A stretch of DNA of 64,000 bases, from the NCBI GenBank assembly GCA_964036315.1, contig OZ038488.1, forward strand, positions 65,521,909 to 65,585,908, in the 5' to 3' direction. Shown in pieces: positions 11,566 through 23,686 of the stretch (positions are counted from its first letter, which is position 1; each line of letters begins with the position of its first letter). Source of the stretch: Acanthosepion esculentum. Taxonomy: Eukaryota > Mollusca > Cephalopoda > Sepiida > Sepiidae. The position numbers and the translations under genes were made by a program. The notes beneath the pieces were generated by a model, which worked only from the letters and a program-made list of their open reading frames with translations, was not told the DNA's origin and did not search any database.

Positions 11566-12412
11566 TCAAATCCCCAATAAGGATTTTCTTTGTTTTCGGC
11601 CAAAAATAATTATCATTTTCCGTATTTGGAAATCTTATTCCACTCCCACCCTCTTCTGCTCTCATATGGGTATCTCACCATACTTTAGAGGGCGTCAACG
11701 GTTTTCCCACTTCCTCGCAGTAACATCTCATACCTATCCTCTCAATGGGCGGTGGCAGGCCTCCTCTCTGCGTCACATGATCATCTCCGCCTGGCTATTC
11801 GGCCAATAGGCGTCAACTGATAATCTCAATTTTTATCCAACTTCACGGGATATGTTTTTTCTCAACCCAGTTTCTCCATCAACATTAAGTGGACAATTCT
11901 TTTTTGGCGAAATTGGGTTAATTAAAATACCCTAACATAGCCTTCGTTATCACAAACGAACTTAAACAAAATGCAGATGTCCTGTCCAGGCGACATCTCA
12001 ATCCAGGGCTCTCTGTGCGGTCGGCAGACGACCCATCAACTACTGATAACACAAGTTCGTCATCCTGACACAGCCAATGTTTTATCTGCCCAGAAGCTCT
12101 GGTATCCCTCAAAAAATGACCATCAAAATTTTCGCCATTCCACCACCCAAAACAACATCGCTTTTGTGGGTGGCATTCTTTCCTTCTCTTATCATCTAAG
12201 TTGTTAAGTCTTGTCCCTCTGTTTCTTTCTCTTCCTTCTCTTATTCCTTCTTTTGTCCTCGCAGATAATTTGGCATATCTCAGCATCACACTTCCGCGAG
12301 AAAGTAAAGTGGTTATCTTGAATCGCACTTGAAAATAATAAAACAAAAAATCTTTTCTTTTTTTTTTTTTCACCGATACTCTGTTTGGAAAAATAACAAA
12401 ACAAAAAGAATA
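11566..12412 (+). other. GC-richer block with CCAAT boxes and a possible pol scrap
   Basis: 11600-11870 has promoter-like CCAAT/TCACATGA motifs of unknown owner. At 11949-12065 the + strand reads NELKQNADVLSRRHLNP, recalling the RNase H end of Gypsy pol (ADALSR). It is short, so this is only a suggestion. Confidence 0.3.
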
Positions 12413-12495
12413 TCGCTCAGTATGTCTTTCGTTATATCTATCGGTGTAAGTAATCGCTCAGTATGTCTTTCGTTATATCTATCGGTTTAAGTATC
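12413..12495 (+). repeat. 41-bp tandem duplication
   Basis: Two nearly identical units built on 'tcgctcagtatgtctttcgt' and 'tatatctatcgg'. Confidence 0.85.
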
Positions 12496-12979
12496 CCCGT
12501 AATTAACTTCTGTGGTTAATCAATTCATTAATTAACCTGCCGTTCCTAAATAGTGTTACAGTATGAATGGTTGCCAAGTTATATCAAGGCTGCCCCACCG
12601 ATTCACAAGATATTCAAATTGGCGGGATAATGGCTGGACGGCTAGGTTCTTAGAAGAGAATTTACATTCAACCCATACAGATGATTTGATTATAGTAGTG
12701 ATGGCTTTTCGGAAGAACTGATAACAGAGAAATGGTTCACAGTGTGGCACAAAGTCTCCAAACAGGCCTCCTTGGGTTTTAATTCAGACTTGTTTTCACT
12801 TTCTCATAGACTAGTTGGCAAACAAGGTAAGAGGTCCAATCTGCTCTATTTAACCAACAATTGGAATAAGATGGATTTTCCAAGAGCATTCGCGCACAGT
12901 GAACCAGAAAGAATTAGGTCGGAATTTGAACTCAGTCCAAAATTTTCACTTTTCAATTAGTACTACACTATACTACACA

Positions 12980-13090
12980 GCTCTCTCTCTATATATTTCT
13001 CTCTCTATCTCAATCTGTTCATATATATCTATCTATCTATATATCTATCTGTCTATCTATCACAGTCTGTTCATATCTATCTATCTATAA
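12980..13090 (+). repeat. (CTAT)n / (CT)n simple repeat
   Basis: Interrupted TCTA/TATC tract. Overlapping open frames are artefacts. Confidence 0.85.
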
Positions 13091-13137
13091 AGAATTAAGT
13101 AACATTAAACAAACACTCATCAACGTCATTCAAAAAC

Positions 13138-13330
13138 AGCCATGAGATGGATACCATTTGAAGGAAAAAGAAAAGGAGGAAGGCCAAGGAACACCTAGTG
13201 AAGAACCTTCCAAGATTATTTAAAAGCAATGAATCTCGAATGCCATAACGTTGAAAGAATATCAGCAGATCGAAGACACTGAAGAGAACTTGCCGCCCAA
13301 TGTGCTCAGCAGCACAGGAAAACCTAAAAT
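13138..13330 (+). mobile_element. LINE ORF2 C-terminal fragment
   Basis: The + strand reads MRWIPFEGKRKGGRPRNT, a stop, then RTFQDYLKAMNLECHNVERI and SADRRHWRELAAQCAQQ. This matches the LINE tail GKRKRGRPxxTWRR...AxDRxxWRxxVxALC. The stop replaces the Trp of TWRR. Confidence 0.68.
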
Positions 13331-13950
13331 TAAATCTAAAACATCAATAATGGTTTCTGAAATTGTATCGTCAATGAACGAATAATTTTTATTTTATTAG
13401 AAAAGATTAGACACACTTGGAAAAATGCCATTTTAACATTGTAAGTAGAATAGAACCATTAATCACTGAAACTACACAAAACGAAACAGTTATAAAACGT
13501 AATCTATACATACCTAAAACCCACATATATTAATAAACGTCCACGATTCTTTATTTATTATTAAAATTTTAAAATTCTTAACTTAGTTGTTACTAATAAA
13601 ATTTAATTAAAGAAGCACCTTGTACATAGACGAATGTCATTTACAAATTCACTAACGGAGATTGTATCCTTGAAAAAAAATTATTCGATAGACAACCACA
13701 ACTCTTTCTCGTCAACTCTCTTGTTATAACTCTAACTAAAGTGCTAGATGGCAACACGAAAATAATAATAAGACAGCTCATTGTGACTAAACATAATATT
13801 TAACAGAACAAATTGCTAACAACGATTACAAATTTTAGAAGCTATCCATATTAATTCAAAACAAGAAACAACAAAAAGGCATTTAAATTCCCAGAATGCA
13901 CACTACGTCACATTCACACGACAACTCAAAATTTTAAAACGCAAAAATAA

Positions 13951-14140
13951 TAGTGTAACCCGGATATAAGAGACCCTGATATAAGAGAAACCCGGATATA
14001 AGAGAGTTTTTATCTGGTCCCAAAAGAGAGCCTGTGTTAATGTATATATATTAGACCAAACCCGGATATAAAAGAAACCCGGATATAAGAGACTTCTTCT
14101 CCGGTCCCCGACAACTCTCTTATATCCGGGTTACACTGTA
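13951..14140 (+). mobile_element. Pogo/Tigger-like MITE
   Basis: Terminal inverted repeats 'agtgtaacccggatataaga' (left) and its complement (right, ending GTTACACTGTA), plus repeated internal CCCGGATATAAGAG blocks, in 190 bp with TA at the ends. The CAGTGTAACC start and TA target are typical of pogo-group elements. It has no coding capacity. Confidence 0.6.
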
Positions 14141-14251
14141 TTAGGTTCACGTGACATCACGAGCATTGAAAACCTGATATTCTAAACCTTACCAAAATAA
14201 AAACGAAACGAATTTTGAATTACATTTTTTTCATCCATGTTTGTTCTATTA

Positions 14252-14855
14252 GGCTGAGGGTGAAAAGATAGATTATATGAGGCGACTGCTGAAAAGTTGA
14301 AGCGACAAAAAGTCTGTGAAAAAAGGGTATAATACCATCTTCCCTGCAGTTCAAAAGTAGACTACAACTATCTGGATTCTCCCGGTAACTGAACTCTAAA
14401 GATAAAATTTTGCCCTTTCATGAATTATTTCTTTTAGGCATGAAGTAGGCATTGGATTTTTCCACAACTGAGTCGTACACATTTACATCTTATAATATCT
14501 GGAATATATTTTCGGCTTCGCCTTCCATGCAATATATTAATTTACTGATTTGAGTTTTGTTATCTCCTTCCCAGATGATGTTTCTCGAAACCGTTGAAAT
14601 CTTTCACCATTTCTGACAATTTTTGATTTGTAAAGTCAAACGGCTCTGGTGTAGTTAATTTCTAATATTTTTCCCAATATGTTTTTTTTTTTTTTTAATT
14701 GGGTCCTGTTCTAGAAAATATTTTTTTTTAGAAAAAATCCCTCTCTGACACCATGTTCCACTGGGCTTAATGTGGAAAGATAAATTATATTAGACTGGCT
14801 GCTGAAAAGTTGAAGCAACACTAAGACTGCGAAAAAGGTCGTTATACCAGTGTTA
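14252..14855 (+). repeat. Pair of ~95-bp direct repeats
   Basis: 14252-14345 and 14762-14855 share 'ctgctgaaaagttgaagc' and flanking blocks, about 510 bp apart. Between them are AT-rich sequence and T/A homopolymers. Confidence 0.55.
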
Positions 14856-15149
14856 ATGACCGAAGTAAGTATTAATGACTGAAATTAATGACTAAAGTTC
14901 GGTAGCTTAACAAGAGCTAACATGAACAGTGGGCAGTTCCTGTATACTTCTCTCGCACAAAACAAAAAAAACAAAAACGGAAATTAATCCGATAAGAAAA
15001 GATTTCCCAAAAAGATGTATAGATAATGTAAGAGTCAGTTATCTTCAACAAAACTTTAAAAAAAACAAGACGTTTAAGTGAACGGTTACTGCCTGGTACA
15101 TCCAGTAGATATATAAAAATATTTACAAAGAAGAATCTGCAATGTTATT

Positions 15150-15572
15150 GATCCTTACCTAGCATCTCGTCTTCAGTCACTTTTCCATGGCCGTAATGTA
15201 GCTTCCCTGAACCTTTTCTATAAATATTTAATGGTAATTGTTCTGATGAGATTTCCTTTTTAGTACCTAAAATTTACGAATTTAAATGCATTACTAGATT
15301 GGTGATTAGGTCTCATCATTTTACAGCTGAAAAAGTTAAAAGTATTAACTATGTTAACAATTTCTTCTCTCGTTTTGTGGAAATCTCTTTCAAGTCAACT
15401 TTGATGTTCAAAAATTTAAATGTAATGTCAATCGTTATTTTCTGTCTTCTTAATTCCTGTCTTTTTATTGTTCTGTCTTAATAATGATTTCTTTTTTCTC
15501 ATATCCTTTCACACTCAATAACCACTCGCATCTTAGTAACTTTATTGCCTTACTTTTTATGAAATAAATGAA

Positions 15573-15575
<3 letters not shown>
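15150..15575 (+). mobile_element. LINE 3' end
   Basis: + strand, the same family as 3770-4790: VIRSHHFTAEKVK, NNFFSRFVEISFKSTLMF and KNLNVMSIVIFCLLNSC, then the 3' tail with 'actttattgccttacttt' ending in a (TA)n tract. Confidence 0.7.

Positions 15576-15656
<81 letters not shown>
15575..15656 (+). repeat. (TA)n microsatellite
   Basis: About 80 bp of pure TA at the 3' tip of the LINE fragment. Confidence 0.95.
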
Positions 15657-15660
<4 letters not shown>

Positions 15661-15982
15661 GAGTATTTGGGATAGCATTTTTTATTTTTTTATACAAATT
15701 TAGTTAAAGATGAGCAAAATTTCTTTAAGGATCTTTTGTTTAATTTTCGTCACGTGTCAGTTTATGTGGCGATTTTTTAATGACATATTTATTTAGTATG
15801 TTTGTCCCTAAATTTGATATTGCTTTCTTGCTGTTGGGTCGTTTTTTTACGCTTAATGCTTCTGATATTTTAGTCGTGAAGACGAGATACTTCTGACACG
15901 ACAATACGTGAAGACGCGATATTTGAGAAAAGATGAAACCAGCATAACTAAAAAAAAAAAAACTCTTCAGTAATGGTGGTCT

Positions 15983-16111
15983 TCTAAGCCTAACTTAGAT
16001 GTGGCACAAGGCCGAAAGTATGGGGCACCTAGTGAGGACCGAACTCACTACTTAGTCGTAATTGTTGCAGCGAGACAAGCTCGCTAACCATTACACCACG
16101 TCAAGGTGCCC
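15983..16111 (-). repeat. tRNA-like SINE, copy 2 (well preserved)
   Basis: The 89-nt head (16023-16111, minus) folds well. Acceptor GGGCACC/GGTGCCC is 7 of 7; anticodon-type stem AGCGA/TCGCT has a 7-nt loop GCTTGTC; T stem GTGAG/CTCAC encloses TTCGGTC. The variable arm is long. The tail 'catactttcggccttgtgcc' matches the copy at 8720-8850. Called a SINE, not a tRNA gene, because the tail is shared. Confidence 0.72.
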
Positions 16112-16291
16112 TGATAATGGCTTATGAAAGCCAAACGTAATCAGATATTGAACAATTATTGAACTTTCACCGGAAATCGGGAAAATGGTCCAAAATATAT
16201 ATATATATATATAAAAAAAAGAATGAAAATCTTTAACGAAGAACGTTCGTTGGTATTTAACCAAATTTGAGTGCGTGTGTACGCGTGCGCG

Positions 16292-16295
<4 letters not shown>

Positions 16296-16369
<74 letters not shown>
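16296..16369 (+). repeat. (GA)n microsatellite
   Basis: About 74 bp of pure GA. Confidence 0.95.
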
Positions 16370-16371
<2 letters not shown>

Positions 16372-16699
16372 TTTATTTCAATTTTTATGTGTGCACGCTA
16401 TGGCTCACCAGTGTTGGAATTATGTTCTTAGCCTGAATTAATGTCTGTTGCCTGATACAGTTATTAACGAACTTTTGATCTAAAATTTTCGAATTTTTGA
16501 TCTAAAATTTTCACTGTATAATGTTTGATCTGTGAGAAGTGTTAGGTTAAGTGCATTGACAAGGAAGGAAATTATGTTGAAAAATGAATATTTGCTGTGC
16601 AAAATGTTTTTTTTATTTTCGTCATTATATTTAATTTATTTATTTAATTACTTATTACAATATTTAATACTTATTTATACTTAATTATATTTATATATA

Positions 16700-16825
16700 C
16701 AGGGGATGCTGAAGAGTACTTGGTTTGATTTACTACCCAAAACCTAACCAGATGACCAAACAAAATAATTTTTGCTTTTTGTTTTTTGAGGAACTTCGAT
16801 GTTAGGATGAGAACTTTTCAGCACT
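16700..16825 (+). mobile_element. Short MITE, copy 1
   Basis: Ends 'ggggatgctgaagagtactt' and 'gagaacttttcagcactcat' are imperfect inverted repeats, shared with 27461-27578. The GGTGCTGAAAAGTTC terminus is suggestive of mariner-type elements. Confidence 0.55.
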
Positions 16826-17408
16826 CATTACTATTCTTTTATTTATTTATTGATTTTTGATTGCAAATATTTTAAAGTTGTTTGTTTTCTTTTCCCAAAT
16901 CCCAAATGCAGGAAGGTTACTGGAAATCTGACAAGTCCAATGGTGGGGGAAATAAGGCTAGGAAGACTGTGTTGTTCAAATCTTCCAACTAGGAAGTAGA
17001 GCCTAATAGCTTTGAAAATCAGCATTCGAAATTCTGACTGTTGCCTGGGTTCGAACACACACCGGTTGGAAATACAACTATCTCAGCAATTTTATTTTAT
17101 TCTATTTTTCTGATATTTTCAACTAATTTGGTTTCAGATGAGGTCTAAAAATTAAAAAAAAAAAAAAATTTTCCCGGCTTTCATGCTGTGGATTTTCTTT
17201 CTCTCTGACGTGGATCATCCGTTTCCAAAAGCTGACAGTGGCGGCTGTGGCCTCTGACGTTCAATAATAACAACATTGACTTCTGTTCATTCAACATTGG
17301 CCCTGGGCACGGAAACAACTGTGTGTCAGATGATAGATACAAAAATCTGTGACAGTACACGTCATTGCGACATAATTAATTCGTTGTAGAGATTCAGTGG
17401 ATAGTGAC

Positions 17409-17509
17409 ACATGTTGTTGTTGTTCTTTCTTTCTTTCTTTCTTTATTTCTTTCTCCACAAATAATTGTATTTCTTTCTTTCTTTTTTCACAAATAATTAT
17501 ATTTCTTTC

Positions 17510-17542
<33 letters not shown>

Positions 17543-17601
17543 TCAAATAATTACATTTCTGCCTTTCTTTCTCTCTTTCTTTCTTTATAAATAATTATAT
17601 T

Positions 17602-17632
<31 letters not shown>

Positions 17633-17771
17633 CCACAAATGACTGTATTTCTTTCTTTCTTTCTTTTTTCACAAATAATTATATTTCTTTCTCTCTCTCT
17701 CTCTTTCTTTCTTTCTTTTCAAATAATTACATTTCTGCCTTTCTTTCTCTCTTCCTTTCTTTATAAATAAT

Positions 17772-17817
<46 letters not shown>

Positions 17818-17880
17818 TACAAATAATTTTCATTCATTCATTTATTCATTCATTCATTCATTCATTCATTCTTTCTTTCT
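17409..17880 (+). repeat. (TTTC)n array with a 179-bp tandem duplication
   Basis: A TTTC/TC/TTCA array in which the block starting 'ctccacaaataattgtattt' (17452) recurs at 17631 with the same order of internal 'caaataattacatttctgcc' markers. Confidence 0.85.
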
Positions 17881-18539
17881 TTCTTTTCGAGAGTGGGGGC
17901 TGAAGATCACTTATCAACTTCCCATAAAAACACAGCTGTGAGAGTAAAGAATCACAGATGAGACGTCAGTTGTGAGAAGTGATTGGAAAATCGGATCGAT
18001 TGTGAATGAAAGAAAAAGGAATTCCCCTTTGTGTCGTGGTAATGCGAGTGGGCATTCAGTTAGTTATAAGAAGTGGGCTTGTCTTCATACGAAATGCACA
18101 CGTGTAATCATTGTCGCCCAACCATATCGAATAGTCAGGGACACATAATAAATAAATAAATAAGAAATAAGAAAACATAAAATAAAAGCGTTAATCAAAC
18201 AAATTCATCGCAAAAAAGAGCCTTTTTTACTGCGTGCAAATATTGATCTTTAAGTAAGAAGAGTGAAAATAATCTTGGGATGTATGTATGTGTGCATATG
18301 TATGTGAGGATAGAAAGAGAAGACAGAGATCAAGCTTTTGTTTCCCTAACTCATTGCACAGATGGGGAGGATTTAACTCATTAACAATAGTTTCCGCATA
18401 TATGAGAAAATCGGCAGACAATTTCTGATACCTCCTGACGAGTGGGCCGACCAATTACAAAAAGGTTTGTCTATAAAACTCGGGAGTCAGGGTTCTGAAT
18501 ATAGCATCAGTCAGCTAAGTGACAAATTTTATATTTGTA

Positions 18540-18544
<5 letters not shown>
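17881..18544 (+). other. Intron sequence, nothing recognised
   Basis: Mixed-composition sequence with a short AAAT run near 18150; no feature seen. Confidence 0.5.
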
Positions 18545-18616
<72 letters not shown>

Positions 18617-18905
18617 CATATATATATTATAAATTTACTAATTGAAAAATATTGTTCATCGCTACACAGGAATTACCATGTTTCAAAAACAGAAACTAAA
18701 ACCTTCAAATTCAATTATAGAATTAAATTAAAGTCCATAGTCCTGTTTCATTTTCAAGCGAATTTTGGAATTACTTATTTTGAAATTTACTGAGCTTTAT
18801 AAGCACATACATTCATAATATTAGTTTCTAAGGATACGGGAAAATTCAATGATTTTGACAAGGGGTGGTAGGGTATCCATCTTCACTGACAACTATTGTA
18901 TCAAA
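18545..18905 (+). repeat. (TA)n plus dispersed ~280-bp repeat 'T', copy 1
   Basis: The TA tract 18545-18614 is followed by a 280-bp segment (18625-18905) with 'ctacacaggaattaccatgt' and 'gacaaggggtggtagggtat'. It matches 45800-46085 in the opposite orientation; partial copies are at 25.5 and 37.8 kb. No terminal repeats or coding were identified. Confidence 0.65.
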
Positions 18906-19289
18906 ATATGAGTTACTTTTGAAAAGAGATTAAGTTAAGGTAGGGTAGGGGTGCCTTTTTCAATGAATGATGACACCCATTCAACACATGTCATCTGATC
19001 TTTATCAACGACAAAAAGTTTTTCGGAACTTTTGTTTCGCCGTTAAATTTGTAATTGTATACATAAATTTTTTTTCCAAAGGGGTTGTTTGTGTATGAGT
19101 ACGTCATATTGAACTACAATTTAAAAATATTATTCCTAATTCTAATTACTAATAGACTATACTTCTTTTAAAACAAATAAATGTAATAGAATTACTTGAA
19201 TTATTTAAAAATTATTATTAAATATCAAATATAAATATGTATATTTCATTTATCAGTTTTTTTAAAACATTATTTAAGGAAAATCTTTG

Positions 19290-20440
19290 ACAATGTTGGC
19301 AAAGAATAACTATTTCATTTCTTTAAGTAAATTTTTATTTTTTACAAACCTAATAATGTAGAGTTTCTCGTGTATGCACAAACGACATGGGTCATTTAAT
19401 GACCTAAATATTCTAGTTTTTCTTATTAATTTCCATTTCACAGTAGGTGTTTTATTGTTTTTTTTTAAGTGCCAGAAATATTTTGATAGGGACGTCTGAT
19501 TTCGGTATTTATTTATCCTAAAAGAACTTTGATGTTGGTTGAATCGTTTCTTGAATTCATGTCTTGTGCATCCAATGTAGACTTTTACGTTGTCTGGATC
19601 CTCAATAGATGAGATATTTCATTGGTACACTAATGATTCAATGTGACATTTATTATTAAGAGGACAGTTATGATCATTTCTGCAGTTACATATTTTTTGT
19701 TTATCTTCATCTCTTTTTATTATTATACTGTCTGAATTTCTTTGGTTTTGGTTTAAGTGTTTATTCAAGATAATAAGCATTATATTTCTTAATAATTATT
19801 TCTAAGTTTTCATTACAATTGTAACTTAACTTTAGAGTATTTTTTATTGAAAATGAGTTTACTATCTTTAGGAAAATGTTTAATAATTAATGCAAGGAAG
19901 TTTTGTTCTAATTTGTTCTTTACCATTTGGTTGTATGGAGGTGCATGCCAAATTATTTTTCTACTTTTGTTTTTTCTATGCTTTCCATTTTCATTTTTTA
20001 TGTAAGTTAGTTTTGGGCTTTTGTAGTCACTATCTTTTAGAGCTTTATTATAGGAATTAATATGTTCATAGAAAATCTTTTCATTTGCTGAATTTGTACT
20101 TATTCTCTTTTTGATAGATAAACGTATATGCTTAATTATAGATGGAGGATGATTAGATTTAGGGTGTATATACAATGTGTTAGTATTGGGTTTTTATAAG
20201 GTATGTATACATTTTTCATTAAATCTAATGTTATATCAAGGAAGTTCACCTTTTTCAATTTAGTGCTTACAGTAATTTTTAAGTTCAGTCATTTAAATTT
20301 TCTATATAATATCTTTCTAATTTTATCGATTTTAAAGTTTATAGAGTTCTTTATAACCATAAGTCCATCGTCTCTGTACAATCCAGTGACAGTTATATTA
20401 AATTCATGATATGCTGTGAGATTGTATTTGCATATGAACA
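19290..20440 (-). mobile_element. Penelope-like element, RT end to GIY-YIG
   Basis: Minus-strand pieces in order: RT motif GLYRDDGLMVIKNS (YRDDG at 20364-20378); NFLDITLDL; SNHPPSIIKHIRLSI (19813-20175 frame); KIIWHAPPYNQMVKNKL; Cys-rich CNCRNDHNCPLNNKC; GIY-YIG-like VYIGCTRHEFKKRFNQHQSS; and the C-terminal CRLCIHEKLYII. This is the standard Penelope order. At least one in-frame TGA (after YRKFK) and a frameshift before PNTNTLYIH disable it. It has no complete 5' region. Confidence 0.82.
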
Positions 20441-20446
20441 CTTACA

Positions 20447-20449
20447 CTG

Positions 20450-20489
<40 letters not shown>

Positions 20490-20700
20490 CAAATGAATAA
20501 ATATAAATAAATGTACGTGTAAGTGTTCATATACAAATACATACATATATCCTTTGGTGTAAGAAAAACAGTGTTCAGTGCTAAGTAACAGAGCTATCAA
20601 CCCACAATACCAGCTAATCAATCCATCCACAAATAATATCGGTAAAATAAGCAAGGCAATCCTCAAAAAAGCCTGAAGATACACAAGAAATGCTCCAGGA
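20447..20700 (-). repeat. (TA)n and dispersed repeat between two Penelope fragments
   Basis: TA tract, then 'aataaatgtacgtgtaagtg'-type sequence and 'aacagtgttcagtgctaagt', both found again near 45.65 and 46.15 kb. Confidence 0.6.
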
Positions 20701-21480
20701 ATCAATCAGTGGCATTTATTTATTTTTTCTTATTTATTTATTTAATGTCCCTATTCATTTTAGACTGTCTACCAACATTAGTAATAAGGATATTTTTGAG
20801 AAGCATAAAAGCAAATATGTAGAAGGCCTAGAAAAAAGTAGCCAAAAAATTAACCTTGAGTTCTTGGACATGAACAATAATGATGTCAACAAGCCTAAAA
20901 ACCACAAACACAATATCATATGGTTTAACCTACCCTTTAGCAGCAATGTCAAAACTAATATCAGAAGAATTTTTCTGTATCTAATCCATATGCATTTCAA
21001 TCATTCCTTCAATCCCCAAAAAGATTTTTAATAAAAACAAAGTTAGCTACAATTGTGCCAAAAACATCAACCAACAAATATCACAGCACAACAATGTTAT
21101 ACTAAACAAAGACTTAACCAACCCACAAAACAAACACAAGCCACCACCACCACCACCACCACCACCACCACCACAATTAAAGAATGCAGCTGCTGAAAAA
21201 CTAAATCTGCCCATTAAATGGCAAATGCATGGACAGAGGTTAGTTTATAAAGTTAACATCAAATATATCTGTATGGTCAAGTTCTATTTGGGTTTTACTG
21301 AAAAACATTGGAAATCATGCTTCTACCACCACCAAATAACATTAGGTATCTAAATTTTTTCTGGAAAATAAAAAGCAAGAACCCAACTATTACCTGGAAT
21401 TACATAAACTCTTCAGTGGTAAAGGCGATAAATGTAGCTTATATCTTTCTGAGGAGTTAATGATCCTACATATATGGGCA
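20700..21480 (+). mobile_element. Penelope-like element, linker to GIY-YIG fragment
   Basis: The + strand reads RLSTNISNKDIFEKHKSKY, then KHNIIWFNLPFSSNVKTNI (20690-21031 frame). After frame changes come KWQMHGQRLVYKVNIKYI, GFTEKHWKSCFYHH and IFWKIKSKNPTITWNYINSS, the GIY-YIG domain region. A proline-coding (CCA)n run at 21141-21174 interrupts the linker. It is oriented away from the - strand copy and is a different, diverged copy. Confidence 0.75.
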
Positions 21481-21589
21481 ATCCTAATTTGTTATTTGTT
21501 AATTAATGAGCACTTGAATACACAGAAATAAATTCTTTCAGAAATAGCCTGAGTGTTTTTTTATGAAACATAATGTTTGTAACACATAC

Positions 21590-21627
21590 ACACACACACA
21601 CACACAAAACATATCTATCTATCTATC

Positions 21628-21691
<64 letters not shown>
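21590..21691 (+). repeat. (CA)n, (TATC)n and (TA)n compound microsatellite
   Basis: Short CA tract, TATC repeats and a TA tract of about 60 bp. Confidence 0.93.
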
Positions 21692-21694
<3 letters not shown>

Positions 21695-22019
21695 CCCATT
21701 AACACCCTGTTTCTTGTTTAGTAATTTTTCAAAATAGCCATGTGTTTTATTTAGAACACAGCCAAGATCTATTGTTCTTTTTCTTGAAAAAAGAAACTAA
21801 AAGAAATTGTCTAGTCTATATACTGAAATTCATATTAAAAAAAATTTAATTTAAATTTAAAAGTTTACAATTTCAGCATACCCACTCATAAACATCAGTC
21901 TGATGAATTCCTATAGGACAAAAAATGTATCATAAAAAATTTCCACTTTGTCATTAATTTTCCTAACATAGCTTGTGATATATAAAAATTTACATTTCAT
22001 TTTCTCCTATAATTACATA

Positions 22020-22345
22020 TTAAAATCATATGCAATGCTTTTCTTTATCAAATTCATTATCAATGTATTTTCATAGTAAATTCATTTACCATATATTTGT
22101 AAAGAAAATTAATTTGTAATGTTTTTTATAGTAAATCATATGCAATGTTTTCCTGTTGTAAAATCATTTCCAGTGCAATTCTATATTGAAACAATTTGCC
22201 ATTCATTCCCATAGTAAATTCAACACTAATGCATTTTCTCGTAAAATGATTTTTATCACATATAATTTTATAGTTAATAAAGTGTATGAAATGATTTCTT
22301 GTTGTGAAATAATTTCCAGTGCAGTTCTGTGATGAAATCATTTGT
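22020..22345 (+). repeat. Degenerate ~28-bp minisatellite, locus 1
   Basis: About 10 imperfect units of the type 'gcattttcatagtaaattca' / 'tttgtaatg'. The same unit forms arrays at 26160-26720 and 33960-34140. Confidence 0.65.
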
Positions 22346-22459
22346 AATGTTTGAATACATCCAAGAGATCACTGAAAAGTTATCAGCTTGATATAATTCT
22401 AATGTATGACCATTAGGTCTGATTTTGGAAAACTGCTCAGGTTGGAAAATTTCCTTACC

Positions 22460-22590
<131 letters not shown>

Positions 22591-22643
22591 AATTATGATA
22601 AAAATAAAAATAAGGAAATTGATCGATATTTCAATATTTACAG

Positions 22644-22752
22644 AGTGTCCATCAGTTATAATTATAAAGAAAAGGAACAGAGAAAAATGAGGAAACATTT
22701 GGAAAATATGAAGAATTTAATTTTACCTCCTGCTATATATACAAACTTTGAG
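22644..22752 (+). CDS. P4HA-like pseudoenzyme, exon before the beta-helix core
   Basis: The acceptor is TTTACAG|AGTGTCC and the donor GAG|GTATGT. The first base completes Gly; 36 codons follow and end in phase 0. The peptide begins VSISYNYKEKEQRKM and ends PPAIYTNFE. Human P4HA1 has YENPVVSRINMRIQDLTGL and AEELQ here, and the FE end leads directly into VRNFG of the next exon (compare LQVANYG). The middle is lysine-rich and diverged. It follows an intron of about 19 kb packed with repeats. Confidence 0.78.
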
Positions 22753-22866
22753 GTATGTATTTCTTTTTCTAAGTTAAACAAAAGAGTTGTTGTAAAACTA
22801 TCGTTACTATAATTATTATTATTAGAGGAATGTATGTTATAACTCTAGTTATTTGCTGAGTCTATC

Positions 22867-22869
<3 letters not shown>

Positions 22870-22906
<37 letters not shown>

Positions 22907-23649
22907 AGTTCTGTTTTAATATTTCTTGTATTTTTCCACCATTTTTGAATGAGATGTTACACATTTGCATTAAAAATACAGATAAACTGTCCAAAATTCT
23001 TGCTTTTTTTTCTGTTTTTGTTTGTGTTCTTCCAACTACCTATATAGTTAATTACAAGGAACTATTGTTACTATTGTAGACAAGAAGTTGTTACTTAGAT
23101 ATTAGGGTGTTTGAAATACTGCATTTCAGATTTAAAAATAAGTGTCTAGTGTATTGTATAAATGATCTGTCCAAAATGGTTTCACAACGGTAGAATTTAA
23201 TAAAACTTGTCATATATATATATAAGGGCAGTTGTCTGTATGTGAGTGCGTGTGTCTAGCTAAACCTAAAAAACTACAATAATTATGACAAAGTAAATAT
23301 GTATACAGACTCATTATCATCCAAGCCAGCTTTTTGTAAAAATTCTCATCGTATGATTTGTATTTACAAAGATATTTTAAAATTAAAATGCAAATATATA
23401 AATATGAACAGTAATAATTCTTATTCAAGATTAAGATTTCTGTTCGTTTTTACTTTTTTCTTCTGCTAAATGCTATACATGTGTGTTTTTCTTAAATTTC
23501 TATTCTCTTCAATTTATTTTCACATCCATAATAAATAAAAGTGTCATTTTAAAAATAATGAATATTAAAACAACAAAGTAAATTTAAAAGAAGAAGAATA
23601 TTAAATACAATTATTTGACAAATTTTTAATATTTTTTTATTCAAATATT

Positions 23650-23686
<37 letters not shown>

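Noticed and set aside
11918..12373. 151-codon minus-strand open frame
   Set aside because: Low-complexity Lys/Arg-rich start, no family resemblance, no splice or start context.
17397..17594. 65-codon Phe/Leu/Ser-rich open frame
   Set aside because: Translation of the TTTC array.
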